A stretch of 64,000 nt of DNA from Pisaster brevispinus (GCA_023634235.1 JAMKCF010000007.1:15568592-15632591); one strand, 5' to 3'; counted from the first letter of the stretch, positions 12,909-25,350 are shown. The notes: a model not told the origin generated them from the sequence alone. A program made the numbers and translations.

Positions 12909-13751
12909 TGTACACTGGCACATCATATTAAACATTAGTACACACACTGTTTCTCCAAGCTTTCCGTTCATGACAAGGTAAAATAACCATCAAATGATCA
13001 AATCTTGAAACTAGACTGATCTCAAAGTCTGTTTTGAGAATGGATTTTCTCATGCATTGTTTTGCAAAATAATTTATTGTTAAACAAATTCTCAATCGTT
13101 TTCTTCAAACAATATCTCTGGACAGTGTGTGTACATTGAATTCCTATAAATTCAAATCTTTTGGGAAACAAAATTGGCGGTTTATTCAGCTAAATGGTTT
13201 TCAAAGCGACAGCACATAACAACTATTGTGTAGGTTTTGAAGCATTGCATTTGGTGGAGGTTGACAGTGAGGTTGACTGTGGTTTGAGTTTCTTTCTTAA
13301 ATCTTTACCCTCTTTACATTCCAATCAGATGCATCTTTTGGTGAGTGCTTTTGATCGTTAGGATGTAGTAATCAATGAGAGCGATGATACAGTACAGTTT
13401 ATGTTCAAGCTACGCACATGTCAATACACGGCAATGCTCCTGGTGTTGAGGCTTGATTCAGGTTCAGTGTTTTCTCTCCCATACTACATCATGATCTTTG
13501 GTCATGTACTTTGCACAGCTATTGTACTCGTCATTGTTCATTGGCAATGCATAACTTTAGTGTTTGAGACTCATGCAAAGTTCTTTTGCTTAGGAGTTGT
13601 TCACAACTGTTGTGTTCTGCTTGGGATTCATGTTCGTCCATGGTGTCTACCAGATAAGATGTCACTATACCAGACTGCATCTACACAGCTTATCAGTTAC
13701 GTTGTAGTACAACAAAATTTAAAAACAAATAATATGATGTGCCAGTGTACA
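12909..13751. repeat. 843-bp interval bounded by a 22-bp perfect inverted repeat
   Basis: The 22 bases at 12909-12930 (containing TACACTGGCACATCATATTA) are the exact reverse complement of 13730-13751. Looser pairing continues outside the core. The interior has an open frame at 13401-13757 that overlaps the right arm and resembles no known protein. A foldback transposon remnant or an inverted duplication are both possible. Confidence 0.5.
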
Positions 13752-15930
13752 TTTTGATATTGAACATTATTACTTCTTACGTAAAATTTAATCAAATCCT
13801 ACACTCGACTATAAAAACTTAAATTAGTCTAACATGACAATTCAAAATCAATCTCACAACTTCATTTATACAATTTTTGTGTAAAGCCAAAGTGCAGCAT
13901 CGTTACATTGGGATAAAGGGGCTTAAGTAATCAACTTTGCCAGCATTAGGTATTTCAACTAAGGGGCATTAGACTCATATTCTTGTAGTGTCAATAAGCT
14001 GTTCTTGAATGGTATCGAAACTTAGAGCAGAAAGTACTGCTATGGCAAGATAACAAGATAGTTTTATTCCTTTGGTTGGAATAGTTCACCAACATGATGA
14101 ATGTCAGTTATTGATCATTCTTTACAGTTGCTTTGCAACAGTTACAGGATTATTTCTACATTTTGATGTTGAAACATGAACATCTTCACACTCCTGTGTG
14201 TATCTGTCAAGTAAGTCCACAATGATTCAATAAAAAGCATTCTCGAAAGCGGACAAACTGGTTTTACTAAGGGACTTTGAATAACATGTGTAAGAACCAC
14301 CTGATGCTGCACTTTGGCTTTACAGCCAGGCACATGGAGAAGAACTTGTTAAACCTTTCATCATCAATTTTCGCAAATGTTTTTCTAGTTCACATTTAAG
14401 AACTTTAAAAAGGGGCAATTGGTAAGAATTCTTTTGCCTTTGCAATATCACAGAGGAAAACTTTTCTGAATATGACTTCTGTTCGGCTGGAATGGAAGTT
14501 ACAAAAGAATTGTAGCATTAATCATTGGAGACTATTGTAGTTTGTTTGACAGTCGATTAAATCCAGCTCGGTCAAAGTGAACTTCTTTGAAAGATCAGTT
14601 GCTGTAAAACGTCTTTGTTTTTCAGACAGTGAATATGCATACATGTAAGTGTTTAAAATGTGCCTGGGTTCAGGCATAACATTAGCCTATAACCAAAGGC
14701 CTTTTCTACCATGTGCCTGGCAATAAGAATTTGATATTTTATTGTTCTCATCTTTTAAGGATGAATCAAAACCAACTAACAGCAAATCCGTGTCAATGAG
14801 GGTATAACAATGACAGTAAGTTTGACTTCTTCAGTATAGTGATTTTCAATATGTTAATTATCCCATTTTCATCAATTGAAAAACTCAGCCCAGTTTGAGG
14901 GCTGAATGACGCTAGATTCAAACATTTCCCTATTTTGGAAAATCCTTCATTGCCTACAGCGTAAAATCACTGTTTCAAACTAAGATGTGTGACCCTAGAG
15001 TATCCCCCATTGCCATGGATTTGCTCTTTTCAACTACTGTTCTGTACCGCTTAGTTCTCAATGCCTTGTTGTTTAGTGTAGACTAGAGGAAGCTTTTTCC
15101 CAGAACTCACTGAAGATCCAGATAAGTGCAATGAGACATCAAGAATTGTTCCATCTACATCCATCTCCTTTACACCACAGGCTCACTGCAAACAAAATGA
15201 AATAAATGAATTAGACTTTCATGTTGATCCAAGTTTTGAAAGGCAGGGTACAGGATGAAGATGCGACATTTTTCTTTATTATTGTCAGCTTGATTTTTTG
15301 TAACAATGAACCTTTTAAAAAGTTAACATCCACTTAATTTGAGAGCAGTGTATACAATTCTTATCCAACACTTATAACCAGCCATTGCTGTTACATACAT
15401 CACTAGCAGTAAATGTTGTTCTTGTTAAAGGAAATGGTCTGTTGTGACACAAATGTTTTACTATTTCATTTACATCAAAACGTGACATCTTAACAATACA
15501 TTTCTCATTGATTTTGTGATGTTCTTCCAGCAATCAGATGATGTTGATAGACTGAAGTGATTTAAATCTGATTGACTGTCAAATTTCCTGTACCCTGCCT
15601 TGGCCGATTCGAATCAATAACGTTAATCCATAACATGTCAGCTGATTTTCTAAGCCTATATTCTAACATCATAAAAAGCATACATTGTCCAGAATATTCT
15701 AATCCTTGACCAAGTTGAGGCAGTTCATTATGGTTTGGACCTTCTACAAAAAAACGCATCTGAAGGAGCTGAGTAATTGGGCTGGAATCAAAGATGGATG
15801 GATCTAAACATTAAGTTTGCTCAATTTAAGTGAATTTTTAATGAGTTTTCAAAAGAACAAATCTTCTTTTATATCATGAAGATCAAATAAGTGCATCTGC
15901 ATTACTTTTATATTCTAAAATGACCCCAAT
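13752..15930. other. Non-coding sequence, nothing recognised
   Basis: The sequence is AT-rich and unique. No splice-bounded open segment, RNA gene or array is visible. Confidence 0.45.
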
Positions 15931-16018
15931 TGGCATCCACACATGATCAAAGGTCAATGACTTGAAAAGTGGCATCCACACATGATTAGAGGTCATTGAC
16001 TTGAGAAGGGGAATCCAC
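15931..16018 (+). repeat. 39-bp minisatellite, left part
   Basis: Units begin with GGCATCCACACATGAT at 15932 and 15971 and with GGAATCCAC at 16010, exactly 39 bases apart. The third is cut after CCAC by the element at 16019. The array resumes at 19066. Confidence 0.9.
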
Positions 16019-16059
16019 CCCAGATAGCATCACTACATAGGACCAACGTTGGGCCAACG

Positions 16060-16800
16060 AAACACTTTCATTGGACCAACATTGGCTGTCAACAATGGCC
16101 CAACGTACTTTTGCTCATCGGTCTTATGTTGGGCCAATGAAAAAGTTGGCCCAACGTTGGCCCAACGTAAACATTGGCCCAACATTGGGCCAGTGTCCTG
16201 CCCATGTATGTTAAAACATTGAACCAATATTGGGCCAACACAGTCGAACATTCGGCCAACGTTGCGCCCAACTCTCTGCCAACAGAAAAGTTTTGTTGGG
16301 CCAATGTTGGCTGTCAATATTGGCCCAACGTACTTTTGCTCATCGGTCTTATGTTGGGCCAATGAAAAAGTTGGCCCAACGTTGGCCCAACGTAAACATT
16401 GGCCCAACATTGGGCCAGTGTTCTGCCCATGTATGTTAAAACATTGAACCAATATTGGGCCAACACAGTCGAACATTCGGCCAACGTTGCGCCCAACATT
16501 CTGCCAACAGAAGTTTTGTTGGGCTGACGTTGGCTGTCAACGTTGGCCCAACATACTTTTGCTCATCGGAGTTACGTTGGGCCAATGTTAAAGTTGGGCC
16601 AACGTTGGCCCAACGTAAGCATGGGCTTAACATTGTCCAACGTAGAACCAATGAAAGGTTTATGTTGGGCCAATGTTGATTACCAAATATACTTTTGCTC
16701 ATTGGCGTTACGTTGGGCCAACGTTAATGTTGGCCCAACATCGGCCCCACTAATAACCTTTATGTTGGCTCTACATTGCCCCAACGTTGGGCCAACGTAT
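16060..16800. repeat. Array with 225-bp unit, three copies plus a partial
   Basis: ACTTTTGCTCATCGG occurs at 16107, 16332 and 16555, and a shortened unit begins near 16691. Spacing is 223-225 bases. Each unit holds several TTGGCCCAACGTTGGCCCAA words in both orientations, so single strands could fold extensively. The first two units are nearly identical from 16093 to 16540. Long open frames in this array on both strands are by-products of the repeat, not genes. Confidence 0.92.
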
Positions 16801-17819
16801 CGTTATTCAAAAATATCGACTTCGAGTGGATGACCTTTGGGATTAATTCAATTAATTAGTGTCTGTGAATATATACTTATAAGTTATATTAATTACATGT
16901 AAGTTATGATACCAATTACTAAATACTTTCTACACTTTCTACAACCTATACAGGCCTACACGTCCTTCTGCACTGCATGTTTTGTATTTATTGTCCAAGA
17001 TCCATAGAATTTCCAGTCATGGTTTACCCCTTTTTTAATTCAAACTGTTTACTTTTTAATTTACATGTTTGATTTACAAATGTTTGTTTGTACTTTGATG
17101 TTCATATTTTCTTACAGACGAATTACACACAAAAGCACAACAATTTGCCTTGGATAACTAAATTCACCCAAATTGTTGTGATATTATCAAAGAAAAATCA
17201 CACACATCTAAGCCCCGCCCAAAAATTTGCATTTATGTCAATGTTGGCCCAACGTTGGCTCAACGTTGGCTCAACATTTAGCGTGATCGTCTAATGATAT
17301 AACTGAGTACTGACTTCTTCGTGTATTTTCGGGATTACTGGCATTTGACTGTCAACCTATAAAAAAACCTTCAGCAAACTTGTCCTATAACTAACAAGCA
17401 AACTGCTATTTGTAAAGACAGTTGATCTATTTTATGCCCAGATAGACTTAACCACATTTTGGTCATATCCCCTGACGCATATTGTCAAGGTATGATTCTT
17501 GTTATAAATGGTTGACGACTTAACATGAAGACCACCGAACTAAAGCCAACATATAACTACTGCAATATATCACACAACTCCAACGTTTTCCATTTGAAAT
17601 CTTTGTCGGATTACAAAAACCCCCAACAACAAACAATCAAACTAGCAAACCAACACCAACAACAGTGTATCAACGTTTTGGTTTGCAATGGTGTCCCAAA
17701 AATGATTGGCAATCGATATATAAAAACATCGCCGAATTGTGCCTATCAATCTCCAATATGGTTCAACGAAGTTGTCTTCAAATCACCATTACTGATGTTC
17801 CGACGTAATAAACCAATGT
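16801..17819. other. Non-repetitive middle segment of the TIR element
   Basis: About 1 kb of AT-rich sequence separates the two arrays. It contains one stray cluster of the element's words at 17240-17280 (CAACGTTGGCTCAACGTTGG). An open frame at 17525-17824 encodes 99 residues, with an Asn- and Gln-rich start and no recognised motif; it ends in the first array unit. This could be chance or the remnant of an element-encoded protein. Confidence 0.5.
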
Positions 17820-19040
17820 GGTAATGCCAACCTAGAGCCAACATTGGTCCTACGTCAGAAACCAACAAAATGCCGATATTGCTGTCCCACAAATAACCAA
17901 CATTGGCTCAACATTGAGTGCCGATGTAAAACCAATGTGGTAATGCCGACCTAGAGCCAACATTGGTCCTAAGTCGGAAACTAACACAGTGCCGATATTG
18001 CTGTCCCACAAATAACCAACATTGGCTCAACATTGAGTGCCGACGTAAAACCAATGTGGTAATGTCGACCCAGAGCCATTATTGGTCCTACGTCGGAAAC
18101 CAACACAATGCCGATATTGCTGTCCCACAAATAACCAACATTGGCTCAACATTGAGTGCCGACAAAAAACAAATGTGGTAATGCCGACCTAGAGCCAACA
18201 TTGGTTCTACGTCGGAAACCAACAGAGTGCCGATATTGCTGTCCCACAAATAACCAACATTGGCTCAACATTGAGTGCCGATGTAAAACCAATGTGGTAA
18301 TGCCGACCTAGAGCCAACATTGCTCCTATGTCGGAAACTAACACAGTGCCGATATTGCTGTCCCACAAATAACCAACATTGGCTCAACATTGAGTGCCGA
18401 CAAAAAACCAATGTGGCAATGCCAACCTAGAGCCAACATTGGTCCTACGTCAGAAACCAACACAGTGCCGATATTGCTGTCCCACAAATAACCAACATTG
18501 GCTCAACATTGAGTGCCGACAAAAAACCAATGTGGTAATGCCAACCTAGAGCCAACATTGGTCCTACGTCAGAAACCAACACAGTGCCGATATTGCTGCC
18601 CCACTATCAACCAACGATGGCTCAACATTGAGTGCCGATGTAAAATCAATGTGGTAATGCTGACCTAGAGCCAACATTGGTTCTATGTCGGAAACCAACA
18701 GAGTGCCGATATTACTGTCCCACAAATAACCAACATTGGTTCAACATTGAGTGCCGACAAAAAACCAATGTGGTAATGCCGACCTAGAGCCAACATTGGT
18801 CCTACGTCGGAAACCAACACAATGCCGAGTATTGTTTAATTACTAAAAACCAACGTTGGCTTAACATTGATCGCCAATATAAAACCAATGTGATTCTGCC
18901 GACATACAGCCAACATCGGCCCAATGTCAGAAACCAACACAATGCCAACGCCGATCATGGCGACGAAGTGCCAATGTGGGGCCAACGCTAAAAGCTGACA
19001 CAATACCAACGCCAACGGTGCCGACCAAATACCAACGTTG
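17820..19040 (+). repeat. 119-bp tandem array, eight regular copies plus diverged tail
   Basis: ATTGAGTGCCGA occurs at 17913, 18032, 18151, 18270, 18389, 18508, 18627 and 18746, an exact 119-base step. Each unit holds AGCCAACATTGGTCCTACGT, ACACAGTGCCGATATTGCTG and AACCAACATTGGCTCAACAT. After 18830 a divergent copy degrades into loosely spaced CCAACG and CCGAC words up to the right TIR. Confidence 0.95.
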
Positions 19041-19065
19041 GCCCAATGTATGAATGTTATCTGGG

Positions 19066-19250
19066 ACACATAATAAAAGGTCAGTGACTTGAGAAGGGGC
19101 ATAACATGATGAAAGGTCAGTGATTTGAGAAGTGGCATCTGCACATGATCAAAGGTCAGTGATTTGATAAGTGGTATCTACACATGATCAAAGATCAGTG
19201 ATTTGAGAAGTGGCATCCACACATGATCAAAGGTCAGAGACTTGAGAGGA
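19066..19250 (+). repeat. 39-bp minisatellite, right part
   Basis: This continues the array cut at 16018, with units ending CAAAGGTCAGTGACTTGAGA. About five units are present, including GTGGCATCTGCACATGATC and GTGGCATCCACACATGATC. Confidence 0.9.
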
Positions 19251-20229
19251 AAAATGAAACCCTTTAATTTGGGAGAGAAGAAAAACAAGACATTTAAAAA
19301 GGGATTGGAAATCAAATCCATTTAATTTTTTTTAAAATAAAAGTGAGTGATCTGCCTGGATGTATAGATTTGAAAGGCAAGGAATATACCACCACAGGAA
19401 ATTAACAACAGAAGTAAGTATTTGAAAATAACAGTGGATGAATGCATTGTTTGTTATGATCTTATTTCTTAATATTAGGCACTGTCAATTTGAAAGAAGA
19501 AATTAGTTATGGGTTTTCCTAAATGCATAATAATACTTTATGGAGTTGAATAATAATGTTAAAAATAATAAAAATGTTATTAATTTGAATACAATTTAAT
19601 TTGATTTCCTTTTAAGATAAAATGTTTTTTTAATGAGTAAATTATGGACAAACTGAACCAATCCAAAAGAATCACTGTGACTGATAAAATTATCCTTGAA
19701 AAACATCAGAAGTTGGAGAAGTGACACCTTGTCTGTCACCATTATTATTCAGTCTACCTGTAAATCCAATATAAGGGTCTAATGAAATGTCTAGTTATTT
19801 CACTTTTCTTTGAAGGGGAACGTATTGACCCTCAATCTTGCACAAGTTGTTCGTTAAAATGTTTTTATTGCATATTTCCATTTGGAAACCTGAAGCATTA
19901 ATGAAAAACAAAGAAATCTTATGATGATTGTAGAAACTATTTAATTTACACACTTTTCTTTTGCTTTCAGCACCTTATGGTGGATATGTGCTTTACAGCA
20001 CTCCATTACTGTCATTATGATTAATTTTGGGAATTTCAAATTAGGTTGTGTGTTTACGTACCGCCCCTTAGAAATTGTTATTAATTTTAAGCAATTCTAT
20101 ATACAGGGAATTAAGAACAAACTTGAACTGCCACCCAGTCACATGCAATATACAATTTTTGAAATATAAATTTTGGAATGGAATGCAGTCTTTGATGTGA
20201 AGTGGAGCAATCCTTCATTTACATTCCAT
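19251..20229. other. AT-rich non-coding sequence
   Basis: No exon, repeat array or RNA is supported. Confidence 0.45.
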
Positions 20230-20640
20230 TCTGGTTATTGATAACAGTTCTGTTGATAAAGTTTGTTCAGATTCCATCCATTAGCATTCTCAGGACTCCG
20301 TTCCTGGATATCATCAGGTTGCAGTCTTACATGGTCTCCTGTTGAATTTGATAACAGTTCTGTTGATAAAGCTAAATGTGAATCCCTTCATCGACATAAT
20401 CAAACTGCAGTGTTAGATTTTAAACGTCTCCTTTGGTTGCTGGTATCAGTTCTGTTGTTACTGCTGAATGTGAATGCACTCCTTAATATCATCAAGTTGT
20501 AGTTTAATATTCTTAAAACTCTCCTCTGGTTTAGGTTTCTTTTGGTAACAGTTCTTGGATTGAGTGCAGGACAGGACTGATGAATAGGTTTTAACAGTCT
20601 TGATGTCATCAATCCGCTGTTAGCAATGGATGCATAAGTC
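20230..20640 (+). repeat. Degenerate tandem array, ~110-bp unit, about four copies
   Basis: GATAACAGTTCTGTTGATAA recurs near 20239 and 20350. Related blocks are TATCAGTTCTGTTGTTACTG near 20444 and GTAACAGTTCTTGG near 20543. Units also share a CATCA..AGTTGCAGT..TTA.A block and a CTCCTTTGGTT block. Confidence 0.75.
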
Positions 20641-21640
20641 CTCCATTGGTTTATATCTTTATCTGCACCGGACCTTAGGTCGTTGTGATTATTGCAGCAT
20701 CATTGGCAAGTCTTTTCTTGGTTGAAACACTTCTTCACTTTGACAAACTGCTGAAACTCTTATCAGAATCTTACTGTTTTGGCGTCAGTGTCAAATTTCT
20801 CATTTGAAATTGATCCATGGCTAATCTGAGAAGTCTAAGCAGATAGTGGCTAAATGCTGATCCATCTTCTCCAAGCTCTGTGACTGTGTTCCTTTTTTGT
20901 AAATGTTTATCAGCCATTCAAATACAGCAATGAAGTCTTTACTGCTTAGTCGAGAGTTTCTCAATATACCCTTAACCCCGGGTAGGGCCCAACCAGGTGG
21001 AACCACTGAGGGAAAGTGGACCTGTAACATCACGTGGGCAGGAGTGTCAGATCCTGAAGTAGCTCCTGCTACCCGCTACCCTTACAAAGTCCCTAAAGCA
21101 GCATGTGACCAGGATAGCACTAAAAACATATTTAAGAATCAGCTATGTTTTAAGCTCTACATTCCACACAATTTATGATTTCTTTTTTGAGATTGTGGAA
21201 TTATTTTTCAGCCAAATCTTTTTCAATCTGATGTATTGTACAATTAAAACAGGACATGTAGAACATTAACCACACAGCTGCTAGGTTAAACATTGAATGC
21301 CAAAAAATTTGAATCTTATATCTGTTTTATATTAAAAAACTTAAAAACTAAACTTTACGACTGTTCGTGGCATGTACAGTACAGTGGAAAAAGTTAGTTG
21401 AGACAACAAAATTAAAATTATGTTTTTGGAATCTACCCCCCCCCCAGTAAATTTCTCCAAACAAAGAGACATATTGTGTACATTGTACCCTCATGTGCCC
21501 CTTTCCTTCTTCAATAAAACTCTATTTCTATAATCAAGTCTGTTGGGAACTTCTGTCTGAGCCTTGTTAGAAACCATTAGGTGTACAAACATTAAAGGCA
21601 ATAGTTATCAAACAGTTAGGCAAAGGCTTGATAAATGCTG
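20641..21640. other. Non-coding sequence
   Basis: Nothing beyond a C10 run at 21436-21445 and ordinary unique sequence. The open frame at 20903-21178 has no splice or family support. Confidence 0.45.
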
Positions 21641-21649
21641 TGCATGTGG

Positions 21650-22290
21650 GTCTTAGACGTACAGTGAAGCAAGTCAGACCAATTGTTGAGATGACCATCG
21701 CCAAAGAAGTCCAGTTATTTTCCACACCTCATAAATGTATCTCCAATTTCATGGAGACCTTTCAAAGCCAGATGTAGGACCCATTACTCTTATGACCTTC
21801 GACACAAGAATTCAAGCCCAGTTACTGACCGTTCCCTATTTCTCCATTTGTATAGACTATATGCTGCCAGGGGTCAGATTAATCATTCTGATGACCATCG
21901 CCAAAAGAATTCTAACCCAGTTACTGACCACACATAATATGTCTTCTTCATAATGTCACCTCCTTTCATCCAGGAGTCTTGATGTACTATCTTCTCTTTT
22001 ATTTTGACTTTTTGCAGTCAGGGGTTGGACCCATTTTTCTGAAGGCCATCGCCAAAAGAACACAAATCCAGTTACTGACCACTCCTTATATCTCTTGTAT
22101 CATGTTAACTACTTTCATCAGGTAGTCTAGCTACTGAACTCTCCTTTTTGCATCTATGTTTTTATTTTGCAGTCAGGGATTGGACCCATTATTCTGATGG
22201 TCATCACCACACGAATCCAAGTCCAGTTACTGACCACTCCTAATATCTCCTTCATGTTAACCATCTGATAACTATTGCCAGAAAGAATCT
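21650..22290 (+). repeat. Degenerate tandem array keeping one open frame per unit
   Basis: The word GACCATCGCCAAAAGAAT and its variants recur near 21691, 21793, 21892, 22047 and 22201. They are followed by CAGTTACTGACCACTCCTAA and preceded in two copies by TTTTGCAGTCAGGG. In four copies the same frame is open over 20 or more codons, giving peptides of the type GPIILMTIAKRIQ.QLLTTP. Two copies look like a splice acceptor plus exon start. Either a repeated exon relic or chance from a stop-poor unit. Confidence 0.75.
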
Positions 22291-24779
22291 AAGTCTATGT
22301 TTTGTTGCAGTCTTACAATTCCATGTGTTAATAAAATATCACATGTTCAGTCACATCAAAAGTTCAGTTGTAGCTATCAACTTTTGCAATGAATGATTTA
22401 TGTTCAAACAAACTACCTCATGGGTTTATGTTTCTGGGGATGGTTTTGTCTAATAATGAATGGTTGACAACAGTTTGTTTACACTAAACTAAACATGCCA
22501 TGAAAGAAGAATCTCTAACAGAAACTTTACACTTTGGGTAAACTTTCATTTTGATGATGACAAGATCTGTTTTATCCTAAACATTGAAGTTTACACTAAC
22601 ATCAACTTTTAGAATAATTTGCTTGACTCCTATGACCAGATAATACTCAAACAAGGTTTTCACTTCTTAAAAGACAGTCATATTTTTTTCCGGCAAAATT
22701 TCCAACTATCTGATAAACTGCTAGGCTTGTGTATTGTCTCACAACTGCACAGATAACTGAATTACTATGTAGATGTATTATTGCAGACTAGCATAGTTTA
22801 TCTATCATTCCAAACCAGTGGATGATACTGACAAGTCAAATAGTAGAAGGGTTTTTGGTAATCATTGAACAAAAGAAACAATGACATTTCTATGAACTGT
22901 TTTTTCACTTGTTTAAGTTGTGAAAACAGAAATTTCCCAAAGTGTACATCTTAGAGACTATAAGTAGAATGTCATCACTTAAACAAACCAAATTTTGTTA
23001 TGAAGAACACAACGTAATGGAATATATATATATAATTTTAAATAAAACTAGTGCTTGTCTGCAGTCTAAACACTGCAATAAGATTATGCACTAAAACTGT
23101 TATTTGAGTCAGTCATTTCAAATGTTCATTAAGTGATACAATATTGAAAACAGTGCTTCTTCAGAAGTCAATACTGTTTCATTTCTGGCCAACAATAAGA
23201 TAGTTGTTTGATTATGTGTTGAAATTCACAAATTCTTTATGTCTAATATAAAGTCTCAGTTTACTGATTCATTTTCAGCACTGACAGAGTATAATTTCCC
23301 ATGTGGAAGTTCATTGAATTATATTTAATTTGTTATTGGAATATTTCCCTGACAATGGCATTAATATCAAGTATCAGATAAGCTGAGAGTATCAATGCCC
23401 CCCCTCCACGAGTTAAAAAAAGTACAAATTCATGATTGGATACATAAGCCCTTAGCCCAGGCCGCCCCCCCCCCCCCACCAGCCCCTCAAATGAAAATGT
23501 CTGGTTGCGTCATATTTTTAATTCTGAGTTAAATTATTAAAAAAACAAATAGAACCCCCCCCCCCCCACACACACACTTGTTGTTCTAAAACAGCTTGGA
23601 TTACAGTTTCGTCACGCTAGCATTCTTGTTAATACTCAGGCAGTATTCATGAATGATCATATGGAATTTACAGTAACATCAGTCCTTTTTATAACACTCC
23701 AGTAGCTTTTTGCCAAAGAAATGAACTTGAGAGAAATTCTGAATTTTTTTTAGTTCTGTAGCTGCTGAGTTTTTGGTGTGGTAATGAAGCCATATGAAAC
23801 TGTATGAACTAATAATAATATTGTACAAAATATGCTAAAGACATGGTTTGTCAATGGCTTTGGGAAAAGACTATTCCTTCTAATCCTCTAGCTTTCAAGA
23901 AATGTAAATTAAACTTAGTTTACTGATTCCATGTATGTTCATTTTGTACAATTTAAAATTAATACCGTCCTTTTTCGGCCTTCTCTTTTAATCATAAATC
24001 AGTTTGGATAAGAACCATTATTAGGTTTATACCAACTAGGCTTTCAGTTGAAGATACCAAACACTTTTTTGAAAAGCACGCTAACTACCATGTCTTTAAC
24101 ATAATTCCAAATAGGCATTACAGGAGTACAGTTAGACTGAATAGTTTGATGACTAGACACATAAAATCAATGTCAAAATTGAGGCATACATGTAAAGACA
24201 TGTATAAATGAACATGTAATACTACGGATTGGTTCAGTTTGTGATACTAGAAGTTACTCTGAGTGCTAAATGGAATAAGTCATTGACCAAAGTCTTAACA
24301 TGAAGGAATAACATAAGCTGAATTGAAACTACACAAAGCTATATACTTTTTCTGAATAAAAAAGGTGTTAGAAATAGTCATGAAATCTTTTGACAACACT
24401 GCCCATGTGTTTCTTTGACAAGTGTTGAATATCAAACTCAAGGATAAGATCAGCCTGAAAGATTTACAAATGTTCATTGCATCCACACTTATTTTCAGAG
24501 CTATACTTCCCAAAAGAAGAAGTTTCCTTTAAAAAACAATGTTTTTTATTGTTTTTATTATTGGAGGTTAATTTAGTGCTAAAACACTTTCATGACTTTA
24601 AAAAATTAGTCGTACAGAGCAAATTTTAACTTGACCCTATTCCATCTGCAGGAATTGAATTGTTAAAGCTGGTTAGAGTTTTCATGTACACGTACAGTCC
24701 TAATTGGTAAATGTTTTTATAAATTTCATGTCAGGTACAATTATATGACAGTTATAGAGGACAAATGTGACATTGTTCT
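22291..24779. other. AT-rich non-coding sequence with C-runs
   Basis: No gene is supported. The interval 23397-23578 has three C-rich tracts, including C13 at 23465-23477 and C13 at 23555-23567, the last followed by a CA repeat. Confidence 0.45.
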
Positions 24780-25010
24780 CAGGAGATTAGGTTGGGCATC
24801 ATGGGAAAAAAGGCAGAGGTGAAGGTTGAAGGCAAAGTATTGCCTCAACAATAAAAAGATATATGCCTATAGAGAAGATGGACTAGTAGTGGTGAAGGTT
24901 GAAGGCAAAGTAGAGCCTCAACATTCTTTGAGATCAAGAAGGAAGAAGTACAGATGGTGGTGATTGCTGAAGGCAAAGTAGCACCTCTCTTTGTGGAGTA
25001 AGTGAGGAAG
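24780..25010 (+). repeat. Degenerate tandem array, ~80-100-bp unit, three copies
   Basis: GGTGAAGGTTGAAGGCAAAG is present near 24819 and 24893, and a variant, GGTGATTGCTGAAGGCAAAG, near 24959. Each is followed by TA..GCCTC. Confidence 0.75.
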
Positions 25011-25194
25011 GACACTTTCAGAGATTCTGGTGAAAGTGCATGCCTTCATTGTATTGAAAAGTCACATATACATAATTCATGTATAAAGTTCTTAAATCTT
25101 TGTCTTCAAATCTTTCACTGACTTTTTGATCACTTTGATAATTAGACTAAGAATGATGCAAATACTTTTGTTTGCTGCTCTGCATCACATGACC

Positions 25195-25350
25195 CTCGGA
25201 TCAAATGGATCAACACTGCAGCTGTTTCAAATGGCTTTTAACTGTGTCAATGGGATCAACAGCTATGTCAAATGGACTGCAACTGTGGACCAACAATTTT
25301 GTCAGATGGATCCAAAATGTGTCAAATGGATCACAGCTGTGTCATTTTAA
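25195..25350 (+). repeat. Degenerate short-period repeat around TGTCAAATGGATCA
   Basis: Variants of GTGTCAAATGGATCAACAGC recur about every 18 to 36 bases. They keep two overlapping frames open, but the pattern is repeat-driven. Confidence 0.6.

Larger units (their letters stand above)
16019..19065. mobile_element. 3,047-bp TIR element made of palindromic tandem arrays
   Basis: The ends are inverted repeats: the left begins CCCAGATAGCATCACTACAT and the right, reversed, begins CCCAGATAACATTCATACAT. Both run into ccaacgttgg. The element sits inside a 39-bp minisatellite, so the empty site can be rebuilt: left flank TCCAC plus right flank ACACATAAT equals the unit TCCACACATGAT once a 2-base AC is removed. 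This suggests a 2-bp AC target duplication. Inside are a 225-bp array, about 1 kb of non-repetitive DNA and a 119-bp array, all rich in GGCCCAACGTTGGGCC-like words. No transposase motif is visible, so it looks non-autonomous. The superfamily is not assigned. Confidence 0.8.

Noticed and set aside
13401..13757. 118-codon plus-strand frame with hydrophobic stretches
   Set aside because: It runs into the inverted-repeat arm at 13730 and shows no protein family pattern.
16033..16833. Several overlapping open frames of 60-147 codons on both strands
   Set aside because: They come from the 225-bp palindromic units, whose stop-poor words keep several frames open at once on both strands.
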